Positions 15,875-25,057 are shown, counted from the stretch's first letter. The stretch: DNA of 37,251 nucleotides from Peribacillus asahii (GCF_003570725.1 NZ_QWVS01000054.1:1-37251), one strand, 5' to 3'. Made by a program: numbers and translations. Notes: a model not told the origin generated them from the sequence alone.

Positions 15875-17359
15875 ATGAAATCATTTAACGAACTTGGCAT
15901 GAGTTCAGCAGTTGAATACATATTACAAAAACAAGGAATTGAACAGCCGACACCGATTCAGGAACGAGCAATTCCAGAAGTAATGGCAGGAAGAGATGTC
16001 ATTGCAAAGGCTCAAACTGGAACAGGTAAGACATTGGCTTTTTTACTTCCGATTATCGAACAGTTAGATGTGCAAGCAGAGAATATTCAAGCATTGATTG
16101 TTACTCCAACAAGAGAGCTTGCATTGCAAATTACAGCAGAAGTTCAGAAATTTGCTGCGGATATTGAGCATCTTACAGCGTTAGCAGTGTATGGAGGGCA
16201 AGATGTCGAGCAGCAATTGAAAAAGCTAAAGCGAACGATTTCTATTGTGGTTGCAACACCGGGAAGACTGTTAGACCATGTGCGAAGAAGAACAATTGAT
16301 TTATCGCAAGTCAAAACACTTGTATTGGATGAGGCCGATCAAATGCTTCATATTGGCTTTTTACCAGAAGTCGAGGATATTATCGAAAATCTCCCGGCAG
16401 AGCGGCAGACGCTTCTTTTTTCAGCGACGATGCCAGAGCAGGTGCAATATTTAGCGAAACGATTCATGAAATCACCTCTTACTGTTGCCGTTCAAACAGA
16501 GCAAGTGACGGTTAAACAAATTCGTCAGCTTGTAATTGAGACGACAGACCGAGCTAAGCAAGCTACTTTAATAAAAGTAATGCGGGAAGAACAGCCGTTT
16601 TTAGCTATGATTTTTTGCCGCACAAAGCGCCGCGTATCGAAGCTGAATGAGGCTTTAAAAGAAGCAGGTTTTCTTTCAGATGAACTTCATGGTGATATTT
16701 CACAGGCTAAACGTGAGCGTGTGATGAAGAGCTTCCGTGAAGCGAAGCTGCAATATTTAGTAGCGACAGATGTAGCAGCACGGGGGCTGGATGTAGAAGG
16801 TGTCACACATGTGTTTAATTATGATATTCCAGAGGATGCAGAGAGTTATATCCATCGAATTGGACGAACAGGACGAGCTGGGGAACACGGCTTAGCCATC
16901 ACATTTATTGCAACAAAGGATTTAAAGCAATTAGAGGAAATTGAATCTGCCATTTCTATGAAAATTGACCGGAGAAAAATAGAAGGAGTGACGATGTTCC
17001 AACCAACTGAAGTCGAGGAAAAAAGGAGTCGAAGAAGTGGGCGCTCTTCAGAAAGCCGCGGTCATTCTAGACAAGAGGACAGAGAGAGAACTCGACGAAG
17101 TTCAAGGAGGGAAGGAGTGCGAGATGAACGAGGGCGTGATCCGCGAAGAGTTGATACAGGGGGAAATCGCGGGGAAGACTCAAGGAGTGGAAGAGGACGC
17201 GACTCGGGACGAATGGACACGACGGGTGAAAGGAGTCGTACGGCTAGAAGCGGCGGCTCAAGAAGAAGTGACAGCGGCCGCCGTTCGACGGGGCAGTTAG
17301 GCTCTCGCAGTGACTCCGCTTCCCGTACATCCAGAGGAAGAAACGATCGTAGAAGGTAA
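15875..17359 (+). CDS. DEAD-box RNA helicase with Arg/Ser/Gly-rich tail
   Basis: This 494-residue ATP-dependent RNA helicase is of the kind used in ribosome assembly, mRNA decay or cold adaptation. The full motif set is present: Q motif [14 protein letters not shown], Ia PTRELALQ, Ib [27 protein letters not shown] and [10 protein letters not shown]. The helicase core ends near residue 365. The rest (about 380-494) is a low-complexity tail of Arg, Ser, Gly and Asp with many RRS/RGR/SGR repeats, likely disordered and RNA-binding. It resembles CshA-type enzymes, but I cannot assign a named paralogue. The Shine-Dalgarno is weak (AGTAGG about ten bases before ATG). The phosphotransferase gene begins 17 bases after the stop. 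Confidence 0.92.
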   Translation: MKSFNELGMSSAVEYILQKQGIEQPTPIQERAIPEVMAGRDVIAKAQTGTGKTLAFLLPIIEQLDVQAENIQALIVTPTRELALQITAEVQKFAADIEHLTALAVYGGQDVEQQLKKLKRTISIVVATPGRLLDHVRRRTIDLSQVKTLVLDEADQMLHIGFLPEVEDIIENLPAERQTLLFSATMPEQVQYLAKRFMKSPLTVAVQTEQVTVKQIRQLVIETTDRAKQATLIKVMREEQPFLAMIFCRTKRRVSKLNEALKEAGFLSDELHGDISQAKRERVMKSFREAKLQYLVATDVAARGLDVEGVTHVFNYDIPEDAESYIHRIGRTGRAGEHGLAITFIATKDLKQLEEIESAISMKIDRRKIEGVTMFQPTEVEEKRSRRSGRSSESRGHSRQEDRERTRRSSRREGVRDERGRDPRRVDTGGNRGEDSRSGRGRDSGRMDTTGERSRTARSGGSRRSDSGRRSTGQLGSRSDSASRTSRGRNDRRR

Positions 17360-17376
17360 GTAAGGAGGGGGAGGCA

Positions 17377-18282
17377 ATGGAAAAGCCGTGGTTGGCGGAT
17401 TATCCAATGTCATTAGAGAAAGCGAAACGATTAATTAATCAGCAATTTCCTGAAATACATATTCGTGATATCCGGCTTTTAGGAGAAGGGTTTGACAATA
17501 CCGTTGTTCAAGTGAATGAGTATGTATTTCGCTTTCCTCGTCGTGAGTTAGCGATGCAATTAATGGAAGTTGAAAATAAACTTCTGCCATTGATTGTTGG
17601 GCGAGTACCTTTAGAAATTCCAGAGCCGCTTTTTTTCGGAAAACGGAGTGAGAGCTTCCCTTATTCTTTTACAGGATACAAAATAATAAGCGGAAGGACA
17701 CCATACCGAGAGTCTTTGGAGAATAAGATTGCCTCTGCACAGAAATTGGCTTGTTTTCTTAAAGTATTACACGACGTGCCCGTCACTCAAGCAGCGAAAT
17801 GCGGCGTAACCTTTGATCAGAGAAGAAGATTAGAACTTCCATTCCAAAAGGTTAAGCTGTTGGAAAATGCTAAGCTTGTTAAGCGTTTAGGATATGCAGA
17901 GCAAGCTAATCTAGTATTCAATTATGCAGCTTCTGTACAAGGTATGAAACAAACCAGACACATATCATTTGTTCATGGAGATATTCATATTCGGAATGTT
18001 TTACTAGATCATAGCGGTGTTCTAACAGGCATTATTGATTGGGGAGATGTCCACCTTGGTCATCCAGCGGTCGACCTTTCTTTTATATACAGCTATTTCC
18101 CTAAGCAAGCACGCGAGGCCTTTTTTGATATATATGGTGAGATTGACGATGAAACGGAGAGACTAGCAAGATTTCGAGCTGTTTTTATGCTTGTTACTTT
18201 ATTTACATATGCAATTGATCGTGATGATAAGCCGTTGATAGAGTTAATTACAGAGGGGCTGCAGCTTGCTGTTGAAGACTAA
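17377..18282 (+). CDS. Aminoglycoside phosphotransferase-family (APH/choline kinase-like) protein
   Basis: This 301-residue protein has the APH small-molecule kinase fold. It has a nucleotide-binding lobe with LLGEGFDNTVVQVNEYVFRF near residue 35, the catalytic loop FVHGDIHIRNVLLD (about 196-209) and the metal-binding IIDWGDVHLGHPAVDL (about 216-231), followed by YSYFP. Length is normal. It follows the helicase with AAGGAGGGGGAGG as a strong ribosome-binding site and ends at a terminator. The substrate is unknown; most genomic members of this group act on small alcohols or amino sugars, and a resistance role should not be assumed. Confidence 0.85.
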   Translation: MEKPWLADYPMSLEKAKRLINQQFPEIHIRDIRLLGEGFDNTVVQVNEYVFRFPRRELAMQLMEVENKLLPLIVGRVPLEIPEPLFFGKRSESFPYSFTGYKIISGRTPYRESLENKIASAQKLACFLKVLHDVPVTQAAKCGVTFDQRRRLELPFQKVKLLENAKLVKRLGYAEQANLVFNYAASVQGMKQTRHISFVHGDIHIRNVLLDHSGVLTGIIDWGDVHLGHPAVDLSFIYSYFPKQAREAFFDIYGEIDDETERLARFRAVFMLVTLFTYAIDRDDKPLIELITEGLQLAVED

Positions 18283-18324
18283 AAAGTGTCTGATTCTTTT
18301 ATAAGGAATCAGACACTTTTTTTT
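18282..18324 (+). terminator. Terminator after the phosphotransferase
   Basis: AAAAGTGTCTGATTC (18282-18296) and GAATCAGACACTTTT (18306-18320) form a 15-bp perfect stem with a T run. The left arm starts in the stop codon. Confidence 0.9.
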
Positions 18325-18350
18325 ATGATTGAACTAGTCGTATGACAAGC

Positions 18351-18396
18351 TAAGCCTCAAGTCTTATTTCAAAATATAGCTTAGGCTCATTATGAA
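18351..18396 (+). promoter_or_regulatory. Candidate lia promoter with upstream palindrome
   Basis: TTCAAA (18368-18373), a 17-base spacer and TATGAA (18391-18396) fit a weak sigma-A promoter. Just upstream, TAAGCC-TCAA-GTCTTA (18351-18366) is a near-palindrome ending one base from the -35, where a LiaR dimer that activates a weak promoter could sit. This is an inference from position and symmetry. Confidence 0.38.
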
Positions 18397-18443
18397 CTCT
18401 TTGAAAACTAGATAAGATAGAGACAAGAAAGGAGGACGTGAAA

Positions 18444-18788
18444 ATGAAAAAGTTTGGTTTATTCCTTGTAGGCTTAATTGCTTTGATGGTGGTGTTAGCA
18501 CATGTCGGGCCGCTTATTAGCTTAGCGCTTTGCTTGGTCATTTTATACTTTGGCTTTAAGCAATATGTGAAGGCTGAGTCAAAAGGAGCAAAGATTTCCT
18601 GGGCAATACTTTCGATCATTATGCTTATGGTGTCCATTTCTCACTTCCCGTCACTAATTGGGCTTGTAGCAGCGTACATTTTGTATCTTGTGTATAAGAA
18701 GTGGAAGGAAGAGGATGAAGTAGTGGTTGAACCGGCAGATCCATTTACAAATTTTGAAAGACAATGGCAAGAATTAAATAAAAAATAA
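18444..18788 (+). CDS. liaI: LiaI-like small membrane protein
   Basis: This 114-residue protein has three to four hydrophobic segments (about 3-24, 26-43, 52-68, 70-84) and a charged tail ending FERQWQELNKK. Its position directly before a PspA/LiaH gene and the rest of a lia operon identifies it as LiaI, the membrane anchor that draws LiaH to the membrane under envelope stress. Sequence identity alone would be weak. A GTG at 18438 is in frame, but AAAGGAGG at 18428-18435 is eight bases from the ATG at 18444, which is preferred. Confidence 0.7.
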   Translation: MKKFGLFLVGLIALMVVLAHVGPLISLALCLVILYFGFKQYVKAESKGAKISWAILSIIMLMVSISHFPSLIGLVAAYILYLVYKKWKEEDEVVVEPADPFTNFERQWQELNKK

Positions 18789-18808
18789 TAGAGAAGGAGC
18801 GAACAAAT

Positions 18809-19432
18809 ATGGGCTTATTTTCAAGAATTAAGGCGACGGTTGAGGCAGATTTTCACGAGTTACTAGATAAAAAGGAGCAGAAGAATCCAATTGCGATGCT
18901 GAATCAATACTTGCGTCAATGCGAGCAGGAAACAGAGAAGGTCCGTAAGCTTATCGAGCGTCAATCGCTTTTACAAGCAGAGTTTACGAGAGAATATAAG
19001 GAGGCGCAAGACCTAGCTGAAAAGCGTAAGCGCCAGGCTGAGATTGCGAAACAAGCAGGTGAGGCAGAGTTAACGGAATTTGCGGTGCAGGAAAGTATTC
19101 AATATGAACAGCGTGCACTGCATTTACAAGAAGCATTGCAACAAGCAGTACAGCAATTGACGGAACTTGAGAGAAAATATGAAGAAATGAAACATAAGCT
19201 AAAAGACATGCATATTAAGAGAATGGAATTAATGGGGAGGGAGAATATCGCCCGAGCTAATCATCGAATAAATAAAGTCTTATCTGCCAATGATCGTTAT
19301 ACGCAGCCGATAGCTAAGTTTGAAGAAATGGAACTTTACTTAGAGCGCATTGAGCAGCAGGTAAACACTGATTATCATTGTCACACGATTGATGCTCGTA
19401 TTGCTCAGCTTGAAAAGGAAAATAAACAATAA
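18809..19432 (+). CDS. liaH: LiaH, PspA/IM30-family envelope stress protein
   Basis: This 207-residue protein is almost wholly alpha-helical, with long coiled-coil stretches from about 25 to 150 rich in Gln, Glu and Lys. It begins MGLFSRIKATVEADFHELLD, the amphipathic membrane-binding start of the PspA/IM30 family. LiaH forms large oligomeric rings that protect the cell membrane when lipid II cycle antibiotics damage it. GAAGGAGCG precedes the ATG, and the stop of liaI is 20 bases upstream. The short histidine-containing C-terminus (DYHCHTIDARIAQLE) is not a feature I know from LiaH. Confidence 0.88.
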   Translation: MGLFSRIKATVEADFHELLDKKEQKNPIAMLNQYLRQCEQETEKVRKLIERQSLLQAEFTREYKEAQDLAEKRKRQAEIAKQAGEAELTEFAVQESIQYEQRALHLQEALQQAVQQLTELERKYEEMKHKLKDMHIKRMELMGRENIARANHRINKVLSANDRYTQPIAKFEEMELYLERIEQQVNTDYHCHTIDARIAQLEKENKQ

Positions 19433-19471
19433 GAAAGCCATTCAATTTCTTACTGTTCTCGTGGTATTCTT

Positions 19472-19497
19472 AAAAGGCGTAGGCTTCTACGCCTTTT
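19472..19497 (+). terminator. Hairpin between liaH and liaF
   Basis: AAAAGGCGTAG (19472-19482), loop GCTT and CTACGCCTTTT (19487-19497) form an 11-bp perfect stem ending in four T residues. Read-through at this point would give abundant liaIH and scarce liaFSR message, as known for B. subtilis. Confidence 0.7.
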
Positions 19498-19528
19498 AAC
19501 ATCTAATGAAATGAAGGAGGGAAGGCCA

Positions 19529-20266
19529 ATGTTTCATAAAATGAAAACAGATTATATGAGTTGGATTTTTCTGATTGGACTGGTGTTATTGATTGTCGAG
19601 CTTTCATTTTTTGGCGGCGGCTTATTGTATTCCCTTGCTTTTTCAATTGGATGCATCTTCGTTGGTAAGAAATTTTTCAAACGGACATTAGGGAAAATTG
19701 TATTTATCCTTGGAATGATTATGACGGTTGCAACCGTTTTAAATATGATGGTATTTCGTTTCTTTCTCGTGGTGCTTCTGATTTACTGGTTGCGTATGTA
19801 TTATAAATCCAAAAAAAATCCGCAGCGGATGAAGCCCGCTTTTAATGAAATGAATGAGGGAATGATGAAAGAGAATCTAGTGAAAGTAGATGTTCTTTTT
19901 CAAAATAAATGGTTTGGTCATCAACAAACACCCGATACGGTATATGAATGGAATCCTGTGAATATCCAAACGGGTTTTGGGGATACGATAATTGATTTAA
20001 GTCAAACACTTCTTCCGAAAGGGGATGCCGTTATTTCGGTTCGCTGTTTGGTAGGGAATATGCAAATCCTTGTTCCATACGGAGTAGAAGTGCGTGTTCA
20101 TCATTCCGTTATGGCTGGAAGGGCAATGATCTTTAATCAAGCTTATGGGGAGCGAATTTTTAACCAAATTGTCTCTTATCAAACGGAAGGGTTTACCGAG
20201 GCTAAACAAAAAGTGCATATTACGACAGCCGCCATCGTCGGCGATTTAGAGGTGAGGCGCGTATGA
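19529..20266 (+). CDS. liaF: LiaF, inhibitor of the LiaRS system
   Basis: This 245-residue protein has about four hydrophobic segments in its first 95 residues. The C-terminal domain after residue 135 carries the LiaF pattern (VNIQTGFGDTIIDLSQTLLP, then VGNMQILVPYGVEVRVHHSV). LiaF holds the LiaS kinase in the off state until envelope damage. The frame opens at 19511, but AAGGAGGG lies eight bases before the ATG at 19529, so that start is used. It overlaps liaS by four bases (ATGA). No liaG gene lies between liaH and liaF, unlike B. subtilis. Confidence 0.92.
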   Translation: MFHKMKTDYMSWIFLIGLVLLIVELSFFGGGLLYSLAFSIGCIFVGKKFFKRTLGKIVFILGMIMTVATVLNMMVFRFFLVVLLIYWLRMYYKSKKNPQRMKPAFNEMNEGMMKENLVKVDVLFQNKWFGHQQTPDTVYEWNPVNIQTGFGDTIIDLSQTLLPKGDAVISVRCLVGNMQILVPYGVEVRVHHSVMAGRAMIFNQAYGERIFNQIVSYQTEGFTEAKQKVHITTAAIVGDLEVRRV

Positions 20267-21309
20267 GTATGATGACACGTCAAATTTTATCTGCTTTAGG
20301 TGTCTCTTTCGTATTGTCGATTGCCGTACCAGCGCTTGTTTTTCTTGTTTTTCCTTTAGATCATTGGCAGTTACTGTGGGAGAGACGGGTAATGGATCTT
20401 CCATTTGTTATTTTTGTCCCTATTATGATGATGGGAGCAGGCATTGTATATGGTGTTTTTTCCGGTTTGTATTGGAAGCGCCAATGGAAGGAGCTAGATG
20501 AACAACTTTATTTACTCCAGCAAGGCCGAGCATCACAAAAAACTCCGGTCTTTTCTCTTCAAGAACTGAAGCGGATGGCGGAGCGAATTGGGCATGTGCA
20601 GAAGCAAATGAATGAACAAGTGAAGCTTTCACAAAAAATGGCCAATGAAAAAGCAGTAGATCAGGAAAAACAAATTCAAGAAATTATCTCCCAAGAGAGA
20701 AATCGCTTAGCGAGAGAGCTCCATGATTCTGTTAGTCAGCAATTATTTGCAGCATCGATGCTGATGTCGGCCATTACAGAATCGCATGCTGATACCGAGT
20801 CGACAGAAAAGAAGCAGTTGAAATTAGTCGAAGGGATGATTCATCAATCTCAGCTGGAGATGCGTGCATTATTATTGCATTTACGCCCTGTTGCCTTACA
20901 TAATAAAACATTGCAGGAAGGGATTCAGGAATTACTCGTGGAATTAACACAAAAAGTACCAATGGAGATTGCGTGGAAGCTGGAACCCGTTATTTTAGAC
21001 AAAGGTATTGAAGATCACCTCTTTCGCATTGTTCAGGAATCTGTTTCTAATACATTACGTCATGCGAAAGCAAATTCACTCGAAGTATTATTGATGAGCC
21101 GCGATGAGCTGCTTATTTTGCGTATTGTGGATGATGGAGTCGGTTTTTCCGTTAATGAAGCAAAAGCAGGGTCCTATGGTTTGCATAATATGTACGAGCG
21201 AGCTGTGGAAATAGGCGGAACGATGAAGATTGTAAGTGTGCCGAATCAAGGTACACGACTGGAAGTGAAAATTCCATTCATGCATGTGGGAGATGAAGAA
21301 AATGATTAA
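20263..21309 (+). CDS. liaS: LiaS sensor histidine kinase
   Basis: This 348-residue intramembrane-sensing NarL-type kinase has two helices near 9-30 and 42-69 with almost no extracellular loop. A HAMP-like segment and coiled coil follow, then the HisKA_3 box [20 protein letters not shown] with phospho-acceptor H154. The ATPase domain contains [14 protein letters not shown] and DDGVGF. It works with LiaF as sensor and LiaR as target. Its last codons overlap the liaR start by eight bases. Confidence 0.93.
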   Translation: MSMMTRQILSALGVSFVLSIAVPALVFLVFPLDHWQLLWERRVMDLPFVIFVPIMMMGAGIVYGVFSGLYWKRQWKELDEQLYLLQQGRASQKTPVFSLQELKRMAERIGHVQKQMNEQVKLSQKMANEKAVDQEKQIQEIISQERNRLARELHDSVSQQLFAASMLMSAITESHADTESTEKKQLKLVEGMIHQSQLEMRALLLHLRPVALHNKTLQEGIQELLVELTQKVPMEIAWKLEPVILDKGIEDHLFRIVQESVSNTLRHAKANSLEVLLMSRDELLILRIVDDGVGFSVNEAKAGSYGLHNMYERAVEIGGTMKIVSVPNQGTRLEVKIPFMHVGDEEND

Positions 21310-21934
21310 AGTATTGTTTGTCGATGACCATGAGATGGTAAGAATAGGAGTAGCCGCCTATTTATCTGCACAAAGTGATATCGAAGTGGTAGGTGAAGCG
21401 GATAATGGGCGCACGGCAGTAGACATGGCAATTGAATTGCGTCCTGATATTATCCTGATGGACTTGGTGATGCCGGAGATGGATGGAATTGAAGCAACCC
21501 AAGCTATTTTAGAAAAATGGCCAGAAGCGAAAATTATTATTGTAACAAGCTTTTTAGACGATGAAAAAGTGTATCCAGCCCTAGAGGCGGGAGCAACAAG
21601 CTATATGCTGAAAACATCGAAAGCGAGCGACATTGCCGATGCTGTTCGGGCCACGTATCAGGGGCAAAGCGTGCTTGAGCCGGAAGTCACGGGAAAAATG
21701 ATGGAAAAGCTCCGTCGCCCTAAAGCTCAAGCATTGCATGAACAATTAACAGCACGAGAAATGGAAATCTTATTATTAATGACACAAGGAAAAACAAATC
21801 AAGAAATTGCAGATGAATTGTTTATCGCATTAAAGACAGCGAAAGTTCATGTGAGCAATATATTAAGTAAGCTTGGAGTACAAGATCGTACACAAGCTGT
21901 CATTTATGCATTTAAGCACTCGTTAGTTCAATAG
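21302..21934 (+). CDS. liaR: LiaR response regulator (NarL/LuxR type)
   Basis: This 210-residue protein has a receiver domain (D8, D9, phospho-acceptor D54 in [12 protein letters not shown]82, K104) and a C-terminal LuxR/GerE helix-turn-helix ([20 protein letters not shown], then [15 protein letters not shown]). Phosphorylated LiaR activates liaIH. The frame is open from 21284, but the ATG at 21302 gives the standard start [20 protein letters not shown] lies about ten bases upstream, inside liaS, so the genes are translationally coupled. Confidence 0.93.
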   Translation: MIKVLFVDDHEMVRIGVAAYLSAQSDIEVVGEADNGRTAVDMAIELRPDIILMDLVMPEMDGIEATQAILEKWPEAKIIIVTSFLDDEKVYPALEAGATSYMLKTSKASDIADAVRATYQGQSVLEPEVTGKMMEKLRRPKAQALHEQLTAREMEILLLMTQGKTNQEIADELFIALKTAKVHVSNILSKLGVQDRTQAVIYAFKHSLVQ

Positions 21935-21959
21935 ATACGAGTGCTCTTCGGAGGTTTTT

Positions 21960-23147
21960 ATGGAAATTTCATATGTACATACAGTGCAACAGATTGGACA
22001 AGCGCTTGAAGAAGCATCGATTCCTTATCAATTTATCGGTCAAGCCGCTTTAGCCGTTCAGCAAGTCCGCTTACATGATTATAGTGAGATTGAAGTAGCC
22101 GTTCAATGGGACTTGTTTAAAGAAGCGTGTGATACATTACACGCTTATTCATTGTCTAATATCGAAAAAACAGTGGAACGAGCCGTAGCTCACTTGGAGC
22201 AAGAGCATATTTCCATAAGGGTCAGCTGTTTATTTAATACAACCATTAAAACAGACCCGTACCGAATTTCGTATCGTTTCGATAATCAGGAGCTTTGGTG
22301 CCGTTCTCTATATAGTTATTTATATGATGAAGAAATGGCCGCTTATGAGAAAGAAATTCATGACTATTTAATGAAAGAACAGCAAGGGTTTACAGCCAAA
22401 AATGAACAAGCATGGAATCAGAATAATTACATCGCTTTAGTGAATCGATATGGCGAGCCAACAGAGCTTGCTGAAAAGATTACGCAAAATCCAAAATGGC
22501 GCTTACATCCATTTTATAAATATTTGCATGACGTGCAGGGAAAGAAAATCACTCATTTAATGGGGTCAAATGGAGTCAAAGCTGTTGCGCTTTCTCTTTT
22601 AGGAGCAGATGTGAAGGTGGTCGACTTTTCAAAAGAAAACGCTATGTTTGCTAATGAATTAGCAACAGCTGCAAATGTGGATATAACGTATGTTGTTTCA
22701 GATATTTTATCTTTACAAGAAGAGCACCTTAACAGCAACCAAGATATTGTATTAATGGAACTTGGTGTTCTGCATTATTTAATTGACCTACATCCGTTAT
22801 TTGAAAAAGTGAAAGCGATGCTAAAGCCGGGTGGTTTGTTTGTTCTGCATGAATTTCATCCGATTTCGACAAAACTGATTACGTCTACAGGTAAAAAACA
22901 TAAAGTCACGGGGAATTACTTCACACCGACAATGGAGAAAAATCCTGTTGCGTTCACAAAACATATGCCAGATGATGCAAAAGAGACATTGGCACAAGTG
23001 GTACAAAGAAAATGGACAATCGGGGAACTAATTACAGCTGCCGCTCAGTCAGGGCTTATCATTAAAGTGTTAGAAGAAGAACCAAATCATAAGCTGCATG
23101 ATATTGGATTACCGAAAACCTATACACTAGTCGCTGAGCGTGCTTAA
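21960..23147 (+). CDS. Class I SAM-dependent methyltransferase with an extra N-terminal domain
   Basis: This 395-residue protein has two parts. Residues about 195-390 form a Rossmann methyltransferase: motif I is divergent (HLMGSNGVKAVALSLLGADV), followed by VVDFSKEN, DIVLMELGVLHYL and MLKPGGLFVLHEFHP. The first 150 residues are a separate domain. IPYQFIGQAALAVQ and SEIEVAVQWD suggest a nucleotidyltransferase-like fold with the acidic pair altered (EIEVAV in place of DIDxxV), a low-confidence resemblance. It follows liaR by 25 bases with GGAGG as ribosome-binding site and no terminator between, so read-through from lia is possible. The substrate is unknown. Confidence 0.75.
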   Translation: MEISYVHTVQQIGQALEEASIPYQFIGQAALAVQQVRLHDYSEIEVAVQWDLFKEACDTLHAYSLSNIEKTVERAVAHLEQEHISIRVSCLFNTTIKTDPYRISYRFDNQELWCRSLYSYLYDEEMAAYEKEIHDYLMKEQQGFTAKNEQAWNQNNYIALVNRYGEPTELAEKITQNPKWRLHPFYKYLHDVQGKKITHLMGSNGVKAVALSLLGADVKVVDFSKENAMFANELATAANVDITYVVSDILSLQEEHLNSNQDIVLMELGVLHYLIDLHPLFEKVKAMLKPGGLFVLHEFHPISTKLITSTGKKHKVTGNYFTPTMEKNPVAFTKHMPDDAKETLAQVVQRKWTIGELITAAAQSGLIIKVLEEEPNHKLHDIGLPKTYTLVAERA

Positions 23148-23177
23148 GATTGCGCTTTAATCGACGACTTTTTTTGA

Positions 23178-23250
23178 TTTATCAACGCAAATTCAATTTT
23201 ATCTACTGAAATCATTCATTTATCAATAACTTTTGCAATTTATCCACGAA
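23178..23250. repeat. Four-copy degenerate 20-21 bp tandem repeat (TTTATC...)
   Basis: TTTATC starts at 23178, 23198, 23219 and 23239, steps of 20, 21 and 20. Units share the outline TTTATC-NAC-(N)-AAAT (for example TTTATCAACGCAAAT and TTTATCCACGAAAG). The third is the most degenerate. It lies between convergent genes, just before a terminator. It does not share the motif of the array at 12235-12420. Confidence 0.65.
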
Positions 23251-23253
23251 AGA

Positions 23254-23284
23254 GGGCTGTCCATCAAATGGACAGCCCCTTTTT
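23254..23284. terminator. Terminator between the methyltransferase and ABC-F genes
   Basis: GGGCTGTCCAT (23254-23264) and ATGGACAGCCC (23268-23278) form an 11-bp perfect stem with a three-base loop and a T run on the plus strand. On the minus strand it is followed by TCTTTCG, so it may be one-directional. Confidence 0.85.
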
Positions 23285-23286
23285 AC

Positions 23287-24834
23287 TTATTGATTTGCCC
23301 ATTCCTCTACATCCCATACTTTTGTGATCCAATCTTCATAGAAGTCAGGTTCGTGACAGACAAGGAGGATGGTTCCTTTATATTCTTTCATCGCACGTTT
23401 TAATTCTTCTTTAGCAACAACATCTAAATGATTAGTCGGCTCGTCAAATAGAAGCCAGTTGCTTTCTGTGAGCATTAATTTACAAATACGGACCTTCGCT
23501 TGTTCTCCACCGCTTAATTGATTCATCGGACGCATAATATGTTCGTTTTTCAGACCAACACGAGCGAGAATAGCGCGAACTTGCGGTTGATCTAAGTGCG
23601 GGAAGGCATTCCATACTTCATCAATCGGTGTTGTGCTGCCAGCTTTTACTTCTTGCTCGAAATAAGATGGGAATAAGAAGTCACCGAGTTGTCTTTTCCC
23701 GCTAAGCGGCTCAATTTTACCAAGAATCGTTTTTAATAATGTCGATTTACCAACACCATTACAGCCAACTACAGCAATTTTTTCCCCGCGTTCAATATTC
23801 ATTGTCAGCTTTGGTAGAAGAGGGCGGTCATAGCCAATTTCTAAATTTTCCCCTTCAAACACATAGCGGCTGCTAGCACGTGATTCTTTAAAGTCGAATG
23901 TTGGTTTCATCGCTGTTTCAGGGCGATCAATACGTTCGATTCGATCCAATTGCTTTTGACGGCTTTTTGCGCGACCAGTTGTTGAGTAGCGCGCTTTATT
24001 TTTCGCGATGAAGTCTTCTTGTTTTTTAATAAACTCTTTTTGTTTTTCATAGGCATTAATATGTTGATTTTTGTTGATTTCTGCAAGCTCTAGGAATTTT
24101 TCATAAGTCGCAGTATAACGCGTTAATTTTGAAAATTCTAGATGGAAAATGACATCAACAACACCGTTCATAAACTCTGTATCATGCGAAATTAATAGAA
24201 ATGCATGTGGATATTCTTTTAAATAGCTGCTTAGCCAACGAATATGTTCAACATCTAAGTAGTTTGTTGGTTCGTCCAATAGTAAAACTTCAGGTTGTTC
24301 TAGTAATAGTTTTGCTAATAAAACTTTTGTACGCTGTCCACCGCTTAGTGCAGAAACATCACGGTCAAGGCCAATCGCATCTAGACCTAAACCACGGGCC
24401 GCATCTTCAATTTTTATATCAAGATTATAAAAACCGCCAGCCTCTAGTTTATCTTGAATGATGCCCATGTCTTCAAGCAGTTGTTCTAATTCCTCAGGTG
24501 TAGCGGTTGCCATCTTTTCCGTTACTTCATTGAGCGCTTTTTCCTGCTCAAAAAGGGGTAAGAAGGCATCTCTTAATACGTCACGAATGGTTTTCCCTCT
24601 TGATAATACAGTATGTTGGTCAAGGTAGCCGTATTGTACGCCCGGTGTCCATTCAACGCGGCCTGTATCGTGAATTAATTGACCTGTAATAATATTCATC
24701 ATCGTCGATTTTCCGACGCCATTTGCCCCAACTAACCCGACGTGTTCGCCGGCTAACAGTCGAAAAGAAACATCTTTAAATAATGTACGATCGCCAAAGC
24801 TATGGCCTAACTTATCTATAGAAAGTAAGCTCAT
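23287..24834 (-). CDS. ABC-F family ATPase (YfmM-like)
   Basis: This 515-residue soluble protein has two tandem ABC ATPase domains and no membrane segment, so it acts on the ribosome rather than as a transporter. Domain 1 has Walker A GANGVGKST, signature LSGGQ and Walker B LLLDEPTNYLD. The linker (about 235-320) is charged and helical, as in the tRNA-reaching arm of ABC-F factors. Domain 2 has GCNGVGKST, LSGGEQ and LLFDEPTNHLD. Length and start (MSLLSIDKLGHSFGDRTLF) resemble B. subtilis YfmM. ABC-F proteins rescue stalled ribosomes or protect them from antibiotics; which applies here is not visible. The AGGAGG lies about 12 bases from the ATG, a rather long spacing. Confidence 0.9.
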   Translation of the reverse strand: MSLLSIDKLGHSFGDRTLFKDVSFRLLAGEHVGLVGANGVGKSTMMNIITGQLIHDTGRVEWTPGVQYGYLDQHTVLSRGKTIRDVLRDAFLPLFEQEKALNEVTEKMATATPEELEQLLEDMGIIQDKLEAGGFYNLDIKIEDAARGLGLDAIGLDRDVSALSGGQRTKVLLAKLLLEQPEVLLLDEPTNYLDVEHIRWLSSYLKEYPHAFLLISHDTEFMNGVVDVIFHLEFSKLTRYTATYEKFLELAEINKNQHINAYEKQKEFIKKQEDFIAKNKARYSTTGRAKSRQKQLDRIERIDRPETAMKPTFDFKESRASSRYVFEGENLEIGYDRPLLPKLTMNIERGEKIAVVGCNGVGKSTLLKTILGKIEPLSGKRQLGDFLFPSYFEQEVKAGSTTPIDEVWNAFPHLDQPQVRAILARVGLKNEHIMRPMNQLSGGEQAKVRICKLMLTESNWLLFDEPTNHLDVVAKEELKRAMKEYKGTILLVCHEPDFYEDWITKVWDVEEWANQ

Positions 24835-24985
24835 TCTGTTTGTGAACCTCCTAAATAATATGCAAAATCCCTACGAATTATCATACTAAAATATATAGTA
24901 GATTACTATCTAAACTAGGAAGTTATATATGGAAATAAAGTTAAACTGTTATAGTACTGTATTAATAAATTGTAACTGTATAAGT

Positions 24986-25028
24986 CCAATTGAAAAATTG
25001 GTTATATCCAATGTTATTTTTTTATAAT
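24986..25028 (+). promoter_or_regulatory. Possible TRAP operon promoter with CCAAT repeats
   Basis: TATAAT (25023-25028) has a poor -35 (TTGGTT at 24998-25003, 19-base spacer). CCAATT-GAAA-AATTGG (24986-25001) is a perfect hairpin or palindrome. A further CCAAT at 25008 is 22 bp from the first, a direct repeat of two helical turns that could be bound by the operon's MocR-type regulator. Tentative. Confidence 0.33.
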
Positions 25029-25043
25029 ATTCTAAATATTAAG

Positions 25044-25057
25044 TGAAAACGTATGCA
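25044..25057 (+). promoter_or_regulatory. Candidate CcpA (cre) site
   Basis: TGAAAACGTATGCA matches the cre consensus TGWAANCGNTNWCA at 12 of 14 positions. It lies downstream of the likely promoter, where CcpA acts as a roadblock. This would place the TRAP operon under carbon catabolite repression. Confidence 0.45.

Noticed and set aside
17037..17300. Separate 87-residue protein in another frame inside the helicase tail
   Set aside because: It overlaps the low-complexity Arg/Ser/Gly coding region, has biased composition and no own ribosome-binding site; a frame shadow.
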